This document shows positions 33,481-41,181 of a DNA stretch of 64,000 bases, one piece after another. Both the position numbers and the translations under genes were made by a program. Origin of the DNA: Bacillota bacterium (GTDB lineage: Bacteria; Bacillota; Clostridia; Oscillospirales; Oscillospiraceae); assembly GCA_023459875.1 (NCBI GenBank), contig JAEWRY010000028.1:62001-126000 (forward strand), read 5' to 3'. Positions within the stretch are counted from its first letter, which is position 1; every line of letters starts with the position of its first letter. The notes below the pieces were generated by a model. That model was not told the origin of the DNA. It worked only from the letters and a program-made list of their open reading frames with translations, and searched no databases.

Positions 33481-34596
33481 ATGAAAAGTCCTTTTTTGCC
33501 GCAATTCGTGCGCAAATGCCTGGAAGATCTGAGGGATGCGGGCTTTGAAGCCTACCCGGTGGGCGGATGCGTCCGGGACCTGCGTCTTGGCCGGCCGCCG
33601 GGCGACTGGGACGTGGCCACCTCGGCTCTGCCCGAGGCGGTCCGGACTCTTTTCTCCCGCACGGTTCCCACCGGCATCGCCCACGGCACCGTCACCGTCC
33701 TCTTCCCCGTCGGGAAAATAGAGGTGACCACCTTTCGGCGGGACGGAGCCTACCTGGACGGCCGCCATCCGGATACCGTCACCTTTGACGCGGGGCTCTT
33801 CGAAGACCTTTCCAGACGGGATTTTACGATCAACGCCATGGCGCTAGGGCCTGACGACGCCGTTATCGACCCCTTCGGGGGGATGGCGGACCTGAAAATG
33901 AAGCTCATCCGCTGCGTTGGGGACCCGGCCGCCCGCTTCTCGGAGGACGCCCTGAGAATGCTGCGGGCGGTGCGGTTTTCCGCTCAACTGGGTTTTTCCA
34001 TAGAACCGGAAACCGCCGCAGCCATCCGCCTTCTCGCGCCCCTGGCCGCCAAAGTTTCCGCCGAGCGGGTGCGCGTGGAGGTGGAGAAAACCCTCTGCTC
34101 ACCGCGTCCGGCCCTCACGGAGCTGTTTTTTTCTTTCGGCCTTTTTCCGGGTATTCCGGCACCCGACCTGCAGGGGCTGGAACAGGTGAAGAACGTTCCC
34201 CGGTACCGCTGGGCCGCCCTGTGCCGCGCCCTGGGGTCGGCCGACCTGCTGCAGACTTTAAAGCCGGACAAAAAGACCCTCACGGCATGTGAGGGCGCGC
34301 TTCAGATTCTTTCTGAGGGGCCGGTTAATAACTGGCTGGAACTGCTCTCCCGCTTTGGACAGGATGCTTGCCAGACCGCTGCCGCGGTGCTGGGGGACGA
34401 AAGCCTCGGCGTCCTTCTGGCGGAAGGCCCCTGCTACAGGGTAGACCAGCTTGCCCTCACCGGGCGGGATCTTGTGAAATTGGGGCTGCGGGATGCGCAG
34501 ATCGGGAAAACCCAGCGCAGACTCCTGGCCCATGTGCTGGAGCATCCCCGGGACAACCGGAAGGAGATTCTCCTGGGACTTCTGCGGGAGGGCTGA
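33481..34596 (+). CDS. cca: CCA-adding tRNA nucleotidyltransferase
   Basis: 371 residues. The class II nucleotidyltransferase head has GGCVRDLRLGRPPGDWDVAT (catalytic D-x-D), then RRDGAYLDGRHPDTV and SRRDFTINAMA, and the tRNA-binding RFSEDALRMLRAVRF. It adds or repairs the CCA end of tRNAs; sequence alone does not exclude an A-adding or CC-adding specialist. The last 140 bases are overlapped by the convergent tetR-type gene. GGAAGGCGG precedes the ATG. Confidence 0.94.
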   Translation: MKSPFLPQFVRKCLEDLRDAGFEAYPVGGCVRDLRLGRPPGDWDVATSALPEAVRTLFSRTVPTGIAHGTVTVLFPVGKIEVTTFRRDGAYLDGRHPDTVTFDAGLFEDLSRRDFTINAMALGPDDAVIDPFGGMADLKMKLIRCVGDPAARFSEDALRMLRAVRFSAQLGFSIEPETAAAIRLLAPLAAKVSAERVRVEVEKTLCSPRPALTELFFSFGLFPGIPAPDLQGLEQVKNVPRYRWAALCRALGSADLLQTLKPDKKTLTACEGALQILSEGPVNNWLELLSRFGQDACQTAAAVLGDESLGVLLAEGPCYRVDQLALTGRDLVKLGLRDAQIGKTQRRLLAHVLEHPRDNRKEILLGLLREG

Positions 34597-35182
34597 GAAA
34601 AGCCTTTTTAAAAAACGTGTAGTCCTCGCCCATCTGTGCCTGGAGGGAGTAGGAGCAGTCTTTGAGGAGCCAGTCGATGACCACGCCCCTGAAGTGGCGG
34701 TAACAGAAATCGGCCAGCCACACGGGATCGGCGTCCGACGGCATCAGCCCACTGTCCCTGGCATCCCGCAGGCAGTCCCTGATCACCGCGTGGATGTCGC
34801 GGGCGGGGTCCAGGGGGGCCATATCCCTGGGGTCCGCGATCCGGCGCTGGTAATAGCGGCGGCTCAGCTCGCCGCACTCCTCTTCAATGTACTTCCCGTA
34901 GGTTTGGAGCACGCGCCACAGCCGTTCCTGGGGAGAATCGCCGTCATGACCCACCAAAGCCTGTGCTATGTAGGGCTCCAGCGGGGCGAAGCCTTTGGCG
35001 AGCATGGCCTCCTTGGAGGGAAAATGATGATAGAAGGCGCCCGTGGTGATGCCCGCGGCCTTGCAGATATCCCGGACGGAAACATGGTCGAAGTCCTGCC
35101 TGCGCATGAGGTCAAGAGCGGCCTTCAGAATAGCCTGTTCGGTTTTGAGGGACTGGTCCCGGCGGCGCTGGGCGTAATACAT
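34457..35182 (-). CDS. TetR-family transcriptional regulator
   Basis: 241 residues. The N-terminal HTH reads AILKAALDLMRRQDFDHVSVRDICKAAGITTGAFYHHFPSKEAML, a textbook TetR domain, followed by a helical ligand domain. The last 45 or so residues (Pro/Gly-rich, after FFKKAFLS) come from antisense reading of the cca gene, so the functional protein may end near residue 195. It is divergent from the phosphopantetheinyl transferase gene; its own promoter carries a dyad that may be its operator. Confidence 0.88.
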   Translation of the reverse strand: MYYAQRRRDQSLKTEQAILKAALDLMRRQDFDHVSVRDICKAAGITTGAFYHHFPSKEAMLAKGFAPLEPYIAQALVGHDGDSPQERLWRVLQTYGKYIEEECGELSRRYYQRRIADPRDMAPLDPARDIHAVIRDCLRDARDSGLMPSDADPVWLADFCYRHFRGVVIDWLLKDCSYSLQAQMGEDYTFFKKAFLSPPAEVPGESPSGCPGDAPAHGPGVCAGFSRSAHPAAPISQDPAR

Positions 35183-35199
35183 GAAGACTACTCCTTTTT

Positions 35200-35243
35200 C
35201 GTAACATCGTTATGATTATAGGCAAAACTCATTGGCGTGTCAA
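35200..35243 (-). promoter_or_regulatory. Consensus promoter and putative operator of the tetR-type gene
   Basis: On the minus strand TTGACA (35243-35238), 17 bases, TATAAT (35220-35215) is a perfect sigma-A consensus. CGTAAC-ATC-GTTATG (35200-35214), an inverted repeat with one mismatch, directly follows the -10, where a repressor would block initiation. Autoregulation is inferred. Confidence 0.75.
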
Positions 35244-35261
35244 TAGAGGGGAGGCGGAGCG

Positions 35262-35753
35262 TTGATCAGGGTGTTCTGGAGCCGGACTTTGGATTCCGAG
35301 CTTCTGCTGGCGCGCTCGCTCGCGCTGGGCTTCGGGCTTTCCCGGATTCCCTCCGTCCAGAAAGGCGAGAAGGGCAAGCCCTGGTTCCCAGACTTGCCGG
35401 ACGTTCATTTTAACCTCTCCCACAGCGGCGCTCTTACCCTTTGCGCGGTGGCCGACCGGCCGGTGGGGGCCGACATTGAGGAGATACGGCCCCGTCACCG
35501 GAGCCTGCCGCGCTATACCCTGAACGGGGAGGAGTATGAGCTTTTCCTCCGTGAAAAGGGCGGTTGGGACGTTTTCTACACCCTTTGGACCAGGAAGGAA
35601 GCCTGGTGCAAGCAGACGGGAGAGGGCCTTCTGCTGCCGCCCTCCCGCATGGTGATTCCGGCGGGGACCCTTCTGCGCGGCTACAAAGGGGAATCCTGGT
35701 GCGCCGCCGTGTGCGGGGAGCAAATGCCGCCGGAGGAGGTGACGGAGCTGTGA
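35262..35753 (+). CDS. 4'-phosphopantetheinyl transferase (Sfp-type, short)
   Basis: 163 residues from TTG 35262 behind GGGGAGG. Family motifs are FNLSHSGALTLCAVA, GADIEEIRPR (Mg-binding Asp/Glu) and WTRKEAWCKQTGEGL. It transfers phosphopantetheine from CoA to a carrier-protein serine. Sfp-type enzymes serve secondary-metabolite or lipid carrier proteins; no such synthase is in the window. The stop overlaps the gluQRS start by 3 bases. Confidence 0.9.
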   Translation: MIRVFWSRTLDSELLLARSLALGFGLSRIPSVQKGEKGKPWFPDLPDVHFNLSHSGALTLCAVADRPVGADIEEIRPRHRSLPRYTLNGEEYELFLREKGGWDVFYTLWTRKEAWCKQTGEGLLLPPSRMVIPAGTLLRGYKGESWCAAVCGEQMPPEEVTEL

Positions 35754-36697
35754 AAAAAGAGCGCGGGCGCTTCGCCCCCAGCCCCAGCGGACGAATGCAC
35801 CTGGGAAACCTCTTTTCTTCCCTGCTGGCCTGGCTGGACGTGAAGAGCCTGGGCGGCGATATGGTGCTCCGCATCGAGGACCTGGACACCGACCGCTGTT
35901 TTCTGGAATATACAAAGCTTCTGGCGGACGACCTTGCCTGGCTGGGCCTGGATTGGGACGAGGGCTGGGGCATGGGCGGAGACCGGGGACCCCGTTGCCA
36001 GAGCAAGCGGGGCGATTTTTACGCGAAGTGCTTTCAGAAGCTGGAGGGGCGGGGCTTGGTCTATCCCTGTTATTGCAGCCGGGCGCAGAGGCTCGCGGCT
36101 TCCGCGCCCCACCTGGGCGACGGACGGCGCACCTACGACGGGCGCTGCTACCGCCTTTCCCAGGACGAGCGGAAGCTGCTGGAGGCCTCAGGACGGAAGC
36201 CCGCTTGGCGGGTGCGGGTGCCGGAGCGGGAAATTTCCTTTACCGACGGCCATTACGGAAGCGTGAGAGAGAATCTGGCGCAGGAGACCGGCGACCTGAT
36301 CCTGCGCCGCTCCGACGGGGTATACGCCTATCAGCTGGCGGTCACGGCGGACGACGGGGCCATGGGCATCACCCGGGTGGTGCGGGGCAGGGATCTTCTC
36401 TCCTCCACGCCCGGTCAACTCTGGCTGATGGAGGAGCTGGGTTATCCCGCACCCTCATACATACATCTGCCCCTTCTCTCAGCCTCCGGGGGGAGAAAGC
36501 TCTCCAAACGGGACGGGGACCTCAACATGGATACCCTGCGGCAGCGCTACACCCCCCGGGAACTCACCGGGCTGCTGGCCTTTCTGGCGGGACTTGCTCC
36601 GTCTCCTTTTTCGGTTTCCCCTTCCGAGCTGACGGAAGCCTTTTCCTGGGATAGGGTGCCTAGGGACGATATCATTCTGACGCCGGAGCTTATATGA
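35750..36697 (+). CDS. gluQ: Glutamyl-Q tRNA(Asp) synthetase
   Basis: 315 residues from GTG 35750, overlapping the previous stop, with GGAGGAGG upstream. It is a glutamyl-tRNA synthetase catalytic core without anticodon-binding domain: RFAPSPSGRMHLGN (HIGH class), RIEDLDTDR, CYCSRAQ (zinc-site Cys) and KLSKRDGD (KMSKS class). GluQRS glutamylates queuosine in tRNA(Asp). Length and lack of the anticodon domain separate it from GltX. Confidence 0.92.
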   Translation: MKKERGRFAPSPSGRMHLGNLFSSLLAWLDVKSLGGDMVLRIEDLDTDRCFLEYTKLLADDLAWLGLDWDEGWGMGGDRGPRCQSKRGDFYAKCFQKLEGRGLVYPCYCSRAQRLAASAPHLGDGRRTYDGRCYRLSQDERKLLEASGRKPAWRVRVPEREISFTDGHYGSVRENLAQETGDLILRRSDGVYAYQLAVTADDGAMGITRVVRGRDLLSSTPGQLWLMEELGYPAPSYIHLPLLSASGGRKLSKRDGDLNMDTLRQRYTPRELTGLLAFLAGLAPSPFSVSPSELTEAFSWDRVPRDDIILTPELI

Positions 36698-36758
36698 AAA
36701 ATATTGGCGGATAAGAAAAAAATGGGGATGGAAAAACCGTAGTCTGCCGCCGGCATGG

Positions 36759-36787
36759 TTGACAAGCAAAAACGTTTGTGATACAGT
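36759..36787 (+). promoter_or_regulatory. Sigma-A promoter of the lysine-transport operon
   Basis: TTGACA (36759-36764), 17 bases, TACAGT (36782-36787). The transcript would start near 36794, a few bases before the riboswitch P1 stem. Confidence 0.75.
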
Positions 36788-36799
36788 AACGAAAATAGA

Positions 36800-37033
36800 A
36801 GAAGATAGAGGCGCAAATGTCGCATCAGTACTGCCGCCGAGACGCTCAGGAGTCCGGGACGCGGCGGGAAAGGGCCATTTGCCGAAATGGGAGTCCGCTT
36901 GAGCGGCATCCCGTTGGGCGCTCGGAAAAGATCCGGGCGACTGTCACATACTGTGGAGTGCTATCGTTCGTCATGGATATCCTTTTAAGGATAGAAACGG
37001 CTGAAGCGTTGCGCTTGAGCCGTTTCTATTTTA
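36800..37033 (+). promoter_or_regulatory. Lysine riboswitch (L box) with terminator
   Basis: Conserved L-box blocks occur in order: GATAGAGGCGC (36804-36814), GGGAAAGGGCCATTTGCCGA, GGGCGACTGTCACAT, GTGGAGTGCTATC (36953-36965). GATAG pairs with CTATC to close P1. An expression platform follows: TAGAAACGGCT...AGCCGTTTCTA with a TTTT tail (36991-37032), a strong intrinsic terminator. Lysine binding should favour termination, so the transport genes are made when lysine is scarce. The call is by motif recall, not a covariance search. Confidence 0.9.
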
Positions 37034-37059
37034 CATCGAAAGAGAGCTGGGTCGTCTTT

Positions 37060-37962
37060 ATGAAAAGACTTGTATGTCTGCTCCTAGCCTTCTTCATGAT
37101 GCTTGGCTTGGCCGCCTGTTCAAACGGAAAGAGCGCCGCCTCCCCCACCCCCGTTCCCACTCCAGGCTCCGCCTTCGGGGAAGGGAAGAGCATACTCAGG
37201 GTGGCAATGCAGTGCGACGACGCCCCCTACAGCTGGACCCAGCAGGACGATTCCCACGGCGCCGTGCCGATTTCCGGCGGCAGCGGTTATGCGTGCGGTT
37301 ACGATGTGATGATGGCTAGGCTCATTGCGGAAAAGCTGGGCCTCGAGCTCCAGGTTATGAAGCTCGACAGGGAATCCCAGGTGGCGGCTCTCCAGTCGGG
37401 AACAGTGGACTGCGTCATCTGCAACCAGTTCATCACCGGAGAATTGCAGAAATCGGTGGACTTTTCTGCCCCTTACTTCTATGCCCACGCGGTCACCCTC
37501 ACCAAGTCCAACAGCAAATATGCCTCTGCCGCAGGTACCGCCGATCTCGCCGGCGCATCCTGCACGTCCGTTGCCGGCACCGTGTGGTACGACGGGTGCC
37601 TGGCTCAAATTCCGGATGCGAAGATTCAGCCGGCCGAGGGAGCCGCGCCCGCACTGCTCATTGCCCTCGACTCCAATCGGGTAAAGCTGGTCGTTATTGA
37701 CCACCCCACGGCTATGGCCGCCTGTTTGGCATATCCCGAAATGAAGCTGCTGGATTTTTCCGGGTCGGAGAATGATTTTAAGGTTTCCGACGAAGCGGTC
37801 AATACGGGTATCTCCGTGCAGAAAGGCAATAAAGCGCTGCTCGACGGCATAAACGGCGTTCTGGTCACGCTTACCGGCGAAGATTTTGACACGATGATGC
37901 AGGAGGCTGTCTCAAACTATGGAGTGCAGTCGTTTCTCCTGGAGGTCATTTCATTTGGATAG
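37060..37962 (+). CDS. Amino-acid ABC transporter substrate-binding lipoprotein (first copy)
   Basis: 300 residues from ATG 37060 just after the riboswitch terminator. The lipobox is LGLAAC (about 15-20), with a Pro/Thr linker and then an SBP_bac_3 domain (DAPYSWTQQDD, GYDVMMARLIAEKLGLEL, GTVDCVICNQFITGELQKSVDF). It is closely similar to the next protein across its length. The C terminus LLEVISFG is read through sequence copied from the riboswitch tail. The ligand is inferred to be lysine from the riboswitch. Confidence 0.9.
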   Translation: MKRLVCLLLAFFMMLGLAACSNGKSAASPTPVPTPGSAFGEGKSILRVAMQCDDAPYSWTQQDDSHGAVPISGGSGYACGYDVMMARLIAEKLGLELQVMKLDRESQVAALQSGTVDCVICNQFITGELQKSVDFSAPYFYAHAVTLTKSNSKYASAAGTADLAGASCTSVAGTVWYDGCLAQIPDAKIQPAEGAAPALLIALDSNRVKLVVIDHPTAMAACLAYPEMKLLDFSGSENDFKVSDEAVNTGISVQKGNKALLDGINGVLVTLTGEDFDTMMQEAVSNYGVQSFLLEVISFG

Positions 37963-37996
37963 AAACGGCTGGACAATGAGGTTAAACCGTTTTTGT
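37963..37996 (+). repeat. Partial copy of the riboswitch terminator between the two binding-protein genes
   Basis: GGATAGAAACGGCTG (37957-37971) repeats the 5' arm of the leader terminator (36989-37003). AAACGG later pairs with CCGTTTTTGTTTT, leaving a weak hairpin with a T tail. It looks like the junction of a tandem duplication and may reduce read-through between the genes. Confidence 0.55.
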
Positions 37997-38021
37997 TTTA
38001 CAATTTGAGAAAGGCTGGATA

Positions 38022-38918
38022 ATGAACATGAAAAGATTTGTATGTCTGCTCCTGGCTGTCGTCATGATTTTTGGCCTTGCCGCCTGCTCCGGCAGCAAGA
38101 GCGCCGCCACCCCCACCCCCAGCGCGGCCCCCAGTGCCACGCCCACCGCCACCCCCGCGCCCTCCGCGAAGAAAGTACTTAAGGTCGCCATGGAGTGCGC
38201 CTACGCCCCCTATAACTGGGCTCAGCCCGACGATTCCAACGGCGCCGTGCCGATTAATGGCAGCAACGAGTACGCCTACGGCTACGACGTGATGATGGCC
38301 AAGCTCATCGCCGATAAGTTGGGCTATGAGCTCCAGATCGTCCAGTTGGACTGGGACTCCCTGGTCATGGCTGTTCAGTCCGGCACCGTGGACTGCGTCA
38401 TCGCCGGCCAGTCCATCACCGCCGAGCGTCTGCAGATGGTTGACTTCACCACCCCCTACTACTACGCCTCCATCGTGGCCCTCACCAAGGCGGACAGTAA
38501 GTATGCCTCCGCCACCGGCCTTGCGGGGCTCGCCGGCGCCACCTGCACCTCCCAGATGAACACCGTCTGGTATGACGACTGCCTGCCCCAGATCAAGAAC
38601 GCGAAGATTCAGCCCGCCATGGAATCCGCGCCCGCCATGCTGGTCGCCCTCGATTCCGGCCGCGTGGACCTGGTCGTCACCGACGCCCCCACCGCCATGG
38701 CCGCGTGCGTGGCCTATCCCACCATGAAGCTGCTTGACTTCACCGGCACTGACGATAACTTCAAGGTCTCCGACGAAGAGATCAACATCGGCATCTCCGT
38801 CCAGAAGGGCAACTCCGAGCTGCTGAACGGCATTAACGGGGTCCTCGCCACTCTCACCGTGGACGACTTCAAAACCATGATGCAGGATGCCATCGCCGTA
38901 CAGCCTCTCTCCAAATAA
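38022..38918 (+). CDS. Amino-acid ABC transporter substrate-binding lipoprotein (second copy)
   Basis: 298 residues. Lipobox FGLAAC, an Ala/Pro/Thr linker, then an SBP_bac_3 domain (CAYAPYNWAQPDD, YGYDVMMAKLIADKLGYEL, GTVDCVIAGQSITAERLQMVDFT). GAGxS/QSIT-type contacts are better conserved here than in the first copy, which has NQFIT. Codon use is more biased to C/G endings, suggesting the higher-expressed copy. It delivers its ligand, probably lysine, to the permease 85 bases downstream. Confidence 0.92.
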   Translation: MNMKRFVCLLLAVVMIFGLAACSGSKSAATPTPSAAPSATPTATPAPSAKKVLKVAMECAYAPYNWAQPDDSNGAVPINGSNEYAYGYDVMMAKLIADKLGYELQIVQLDWDSLVMAVQSGTVDCVIAGQSITAERLQMVDFTTPYYYASIVALTKADSKYASATGLAGLAGATCTSQMNTVWYDDCLPQIKNAKIQPAMESAPAMLVALDSGRVDLVVTDAPTAMAACVAYPTMKLLDFTGTDDNFKVSDEEINIGISVQKGNSELLNGINGVLATLTVDDFKTMMQDAIAVQPLSK

Positions 38919-39003
38919 CAATACCGCGGCGCTATAAAAAGGTTACGGCACAGGGGCCTTACCACCCCTGTGCCGTACGTGCCGTTGAAAGGGGCCGATT
39001 CCT

Positions 39004-39831
39004 ATGATTTCCGAAATGAGTTTCTGGGAGCGAATCGTCTATATTCTCCAGAGATATTACATGTCCTTTCTCAAGGGCATGGGGATTACCTTTATCATCG
39101 CCCTGGTGAGCACCCTCATCGGCTGCATCATCGGCTTTATCATCGGGATCATTCAGACTATTCCCGTGAACAAGAGTGACAACCTTCTGAAGAGAATTCT
39201 GCTCGGCATCGTCAAATTCATTCTCCTGGCCTATGTGGAGCTTTTCCGCGGCACCCCCATGCTGGTCCAGGCTATGTTTATTTTTTACGGCGCCGCCAGC
39301 CTTTTCGGCATCAACATGTCCGTCATGTTCGCCGCATTTTTTATCGTGTCCATCAACACGGGCGCCTATATGGCCGAGACCGTGCGCGGCGGCATCCTCT
39401 CCATCGATCCCGGTCAGACCGAAGGAGCCAAGGCCATCGGCATGAACCACGTGCAGACCATGATGAGCGTTATTCTCCCCCAGGCCCTGCGCAACATTAT
39501 GCCACAGATCGGCAACAACCTCATCATTAACATCAAAGACACCTGCGTGCTCTTCGCCATCGGCGTCGTGGAGCTCTTCTCCCGGGGCAAGATGGTGGCC
39601 GGCGCGCTTTACACCTATTTTGAATCCTTCACCATCGTCATGGTTTTGTATTTCTTCATGACCTTCGCCAGCTCGCGCATCCTGCGCTGGTGGGAAAGCA
39701 AGCTGGACGGGCCCGACAGCTACGACCTGGCCACCACCGATACCCTGGCCCACACCAGCGGGATGATCACCCACCCGAAGGTGTACAAGACCGGCAATAC
39801 CAACCTGGACCAGAACGAGAGGGGGCGCTGA
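39004..39831 (+). CDS. Polar amino-acid ABC transporter permease
   Basis: 275 residues, HisM/GlnP family. Five or so transmembrane helices with YVELFRGTPMLVQ and the EAA loop GAKAIGMNHVQTMMSVILPQALR, which docks on the ATPase. The hydrophilic C-terminal tail of about 45 residues is longer than usual. It is the only permease, so it should work as a homodimer. The ATPase begins 1 base after the stop. Confidence 0.94.
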   Translation: MISEMSFWERIVYILQRYYMSFLKGMGITFIIALVSTLIGCIIGFIIGIIQTIPVNKSDNLLKRILLGIVKFILLAYVELFRGTPMLVQAMFIFYGAASLFGINMSVMFAAFFIVSINTGAYMAETVRGGILSIDPGQTEGAKAIGMNHVQTMMSVILPQALRNIMPQIGNNLIINIKDTCVLFAIGVVELFSRGKMVAGALYTYFESFTIVMVLYFFMTFASSRILRWWESKLDGPDSYDLATTDTLAHTSGMITHPKVYKTGNTNLDQNERGR

Positions 39832-39832
39832 G

Positions 39833-40579
39833 ATGGAGATCAATGCGACATCCCCCATCCTGCAGGTACGGCACCTTTCCAAGTCCTTCGGAGCCAACCT
39901 GGTACTCAAGGATATCGACTTCACCGTCTCCTCCGGAGACGTGACCACGGTGATCGGCGCTTCCGGCTCGGGAAAATCCACCCTGCTGCGCTGCATCAAC
40001 CTGCTGGAGAACCCCACCAGCGGTGAAATTGTGTTCCACGGCAAGGATATCCTGACGGGAAGAATCAACATCCCCTCTTACCGGGCCAAGGTGGGCATGG
40101 TCTTCCAGCAGTTTAACCTCTTTAACAACATGACCGTGCTGGACAACTGCATGGTCGGTCAGGTCAAGGTGATGAAGAAGTCCAAGGAAGAGGCGAGACA
40201 GAGCGCCCTTTCCTATCTGGACAAGGTAGGCATGGCCCCCTTCATCAACGCCAAGCCCCGGCAGATTTCCGGCGGACAGAAGCAGCGGGTGGCCATTGCC
40301 AGGGCCCTCGCCATGGAGCCGGAGCTGCTCCTCTTCGACGAACCCACCTCCGCCCTGGACCCCGAGATGGTGGGCGAGGTGCTCTCCGTCATGAAGACGC
40401 TGGCCGCCGAAGGTACTACCATGATCGTGGTTACCCACGAGATGGCCTTTGCCCGGGACGTCTCCAATCACGTGGTCTTTATGTCCGAGGGGGTCATCTG
40501 CGAGGAGGGCGGCCCGAAGGACATTTTTGAGCATCCTTCCCAGGCCCGCACAAGGGAGTTCTTGTCCCGTTTTCTCTAA
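39833..40579 (+). CDS. Polar amino-acid ABC transporter ATP-binding protein
   Basis: 248 residues. Walker A GASGSGKST (42-50), Q-loop GMVFQQFNLF, signature ISGGQKQR, Walker B LLLFDEPTSALDP and the switch His in VVTHEMAFARD. It closely matches GlnQ/HisP ATPases. It completes the transporter SBP-SBP-permease-ATPase under the lysine riboswitch. Confidence 0.96.
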   Translation: MEINATSPILQVRHLSKSFGANLVLKDIDFTVSSGDVTTVIGASGSGKSTLLRCINLLENPTSGEIVFHGKDILTGRINIPSYRAKVGMVFQQFNLFNNMTVLDNCMVGQVKVMKKSKEEARQSALSYLDKVGMAPFINAKPRQISGGQKQRVAIARALAMEPELLLFDEPTSALDPEMVGEVLSVMKTLAAEGTTMIVVTHEMAFARDVSNHVVFMSEGVICEEGGPKDIFEHPSQARTREFLSRFL

Positions 40580-40622
40580 TTACGTTCGCAGAGTTTCCGC
40601 CGTCTACAGTGAAAGTACAAAA

Positions 40623-40713
40623 TGACATGTCATCCTGAGCGTCAGCGAAGGATCTGTATCCGCCAAATGGACACAATTACGAAGATTCTTCGGCCTTTGG
40701 CCTCGGAATGACA
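40623..40713. repeat. Dispersed palindromic repeat, copy C (most complete)
   Basis: Starts TGACATGTCATCCTGAGCG and ends GCCTCGGAATGACAC, with CGAAGGATCT and GATTCTTCGGCC inside. The ends are inverted copies. It lies between the ABC ATPase and the valS promoter. The remaining sequence to 40818 holds no gene. Confidence 0.75.
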
Positions 40714-40818
40714 CTTTTGGGGGCATCTCGCAATGATAGATCCCACCGCTTTGCGGTCCCTCAGGATTGCCTCCTTTTCCCATTTTATCGAGAAACTCTG
40801 GTTTTTCGGCGGTTGTTC

Positions 40819-40848
40819 TTGACTTTTTTCCCGTCTTTGGCATATACT
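40819..40848 (+). promoter_or_regulatory. Sigma-A promoter of valS
   Basis: TTGACT (40819-40824), 18 bases, TATACT (40843-40848), just upstream of the T-box leader. Confidence 0.65.
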
Positions 40849-40854
40849 GATGGA

Positions 40855-41113
40855 AATTGCATACTACAGCGATGACGGGAAGAAGTAAGTGCCTTCGCGG
40901 TTCAGAGAGGAGACGGCCGGTGCAAGTCTCTCCTGAAAGGTACCAAAAGTGGTCCCCGAGCAGCCGGGCCGAAAGCGGGATTTTCCGCCGCGTAAGCCGT
41001 GCCGTTTCCCGCGTTAAGGGGTAAGGAGTGCGGGCGCGGAAGAAGCGCCCGAACACAGGTGGTACCGCGGATGAAAGTTCGCCCTGGGCAGAGAGCTGCC
41101 CGGGGCTTTTTTT
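40855..41113 (+). promoter_or_regulatory. T-box riboswitch (valine) with terminator
   Basis: Stem I opens with GCGATGACGGGAAGAAGTA. Adjacent valine codons GTG-GTC (40949-40954), just before CCCCGAGCAGC, lie where the specifier is expected. The T-box proper is ACAGGTGGTACCGCGG (41055-41070), which binds the NCCA end of uncharged tRNA. A terminator GCCCTGGGCA...TGCCCGGGGC with seven T ends at 41113. Uncharged tRNA-Val should stop termination and raise valS expression. Confidence 0.93.
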
Positions 41114-41181
41114 CGCTTGGACAGCCGGAGCGTAACCATATTATGACGGAAGAGTCAAGAAACAACAGGAGTGAAAGAAGT

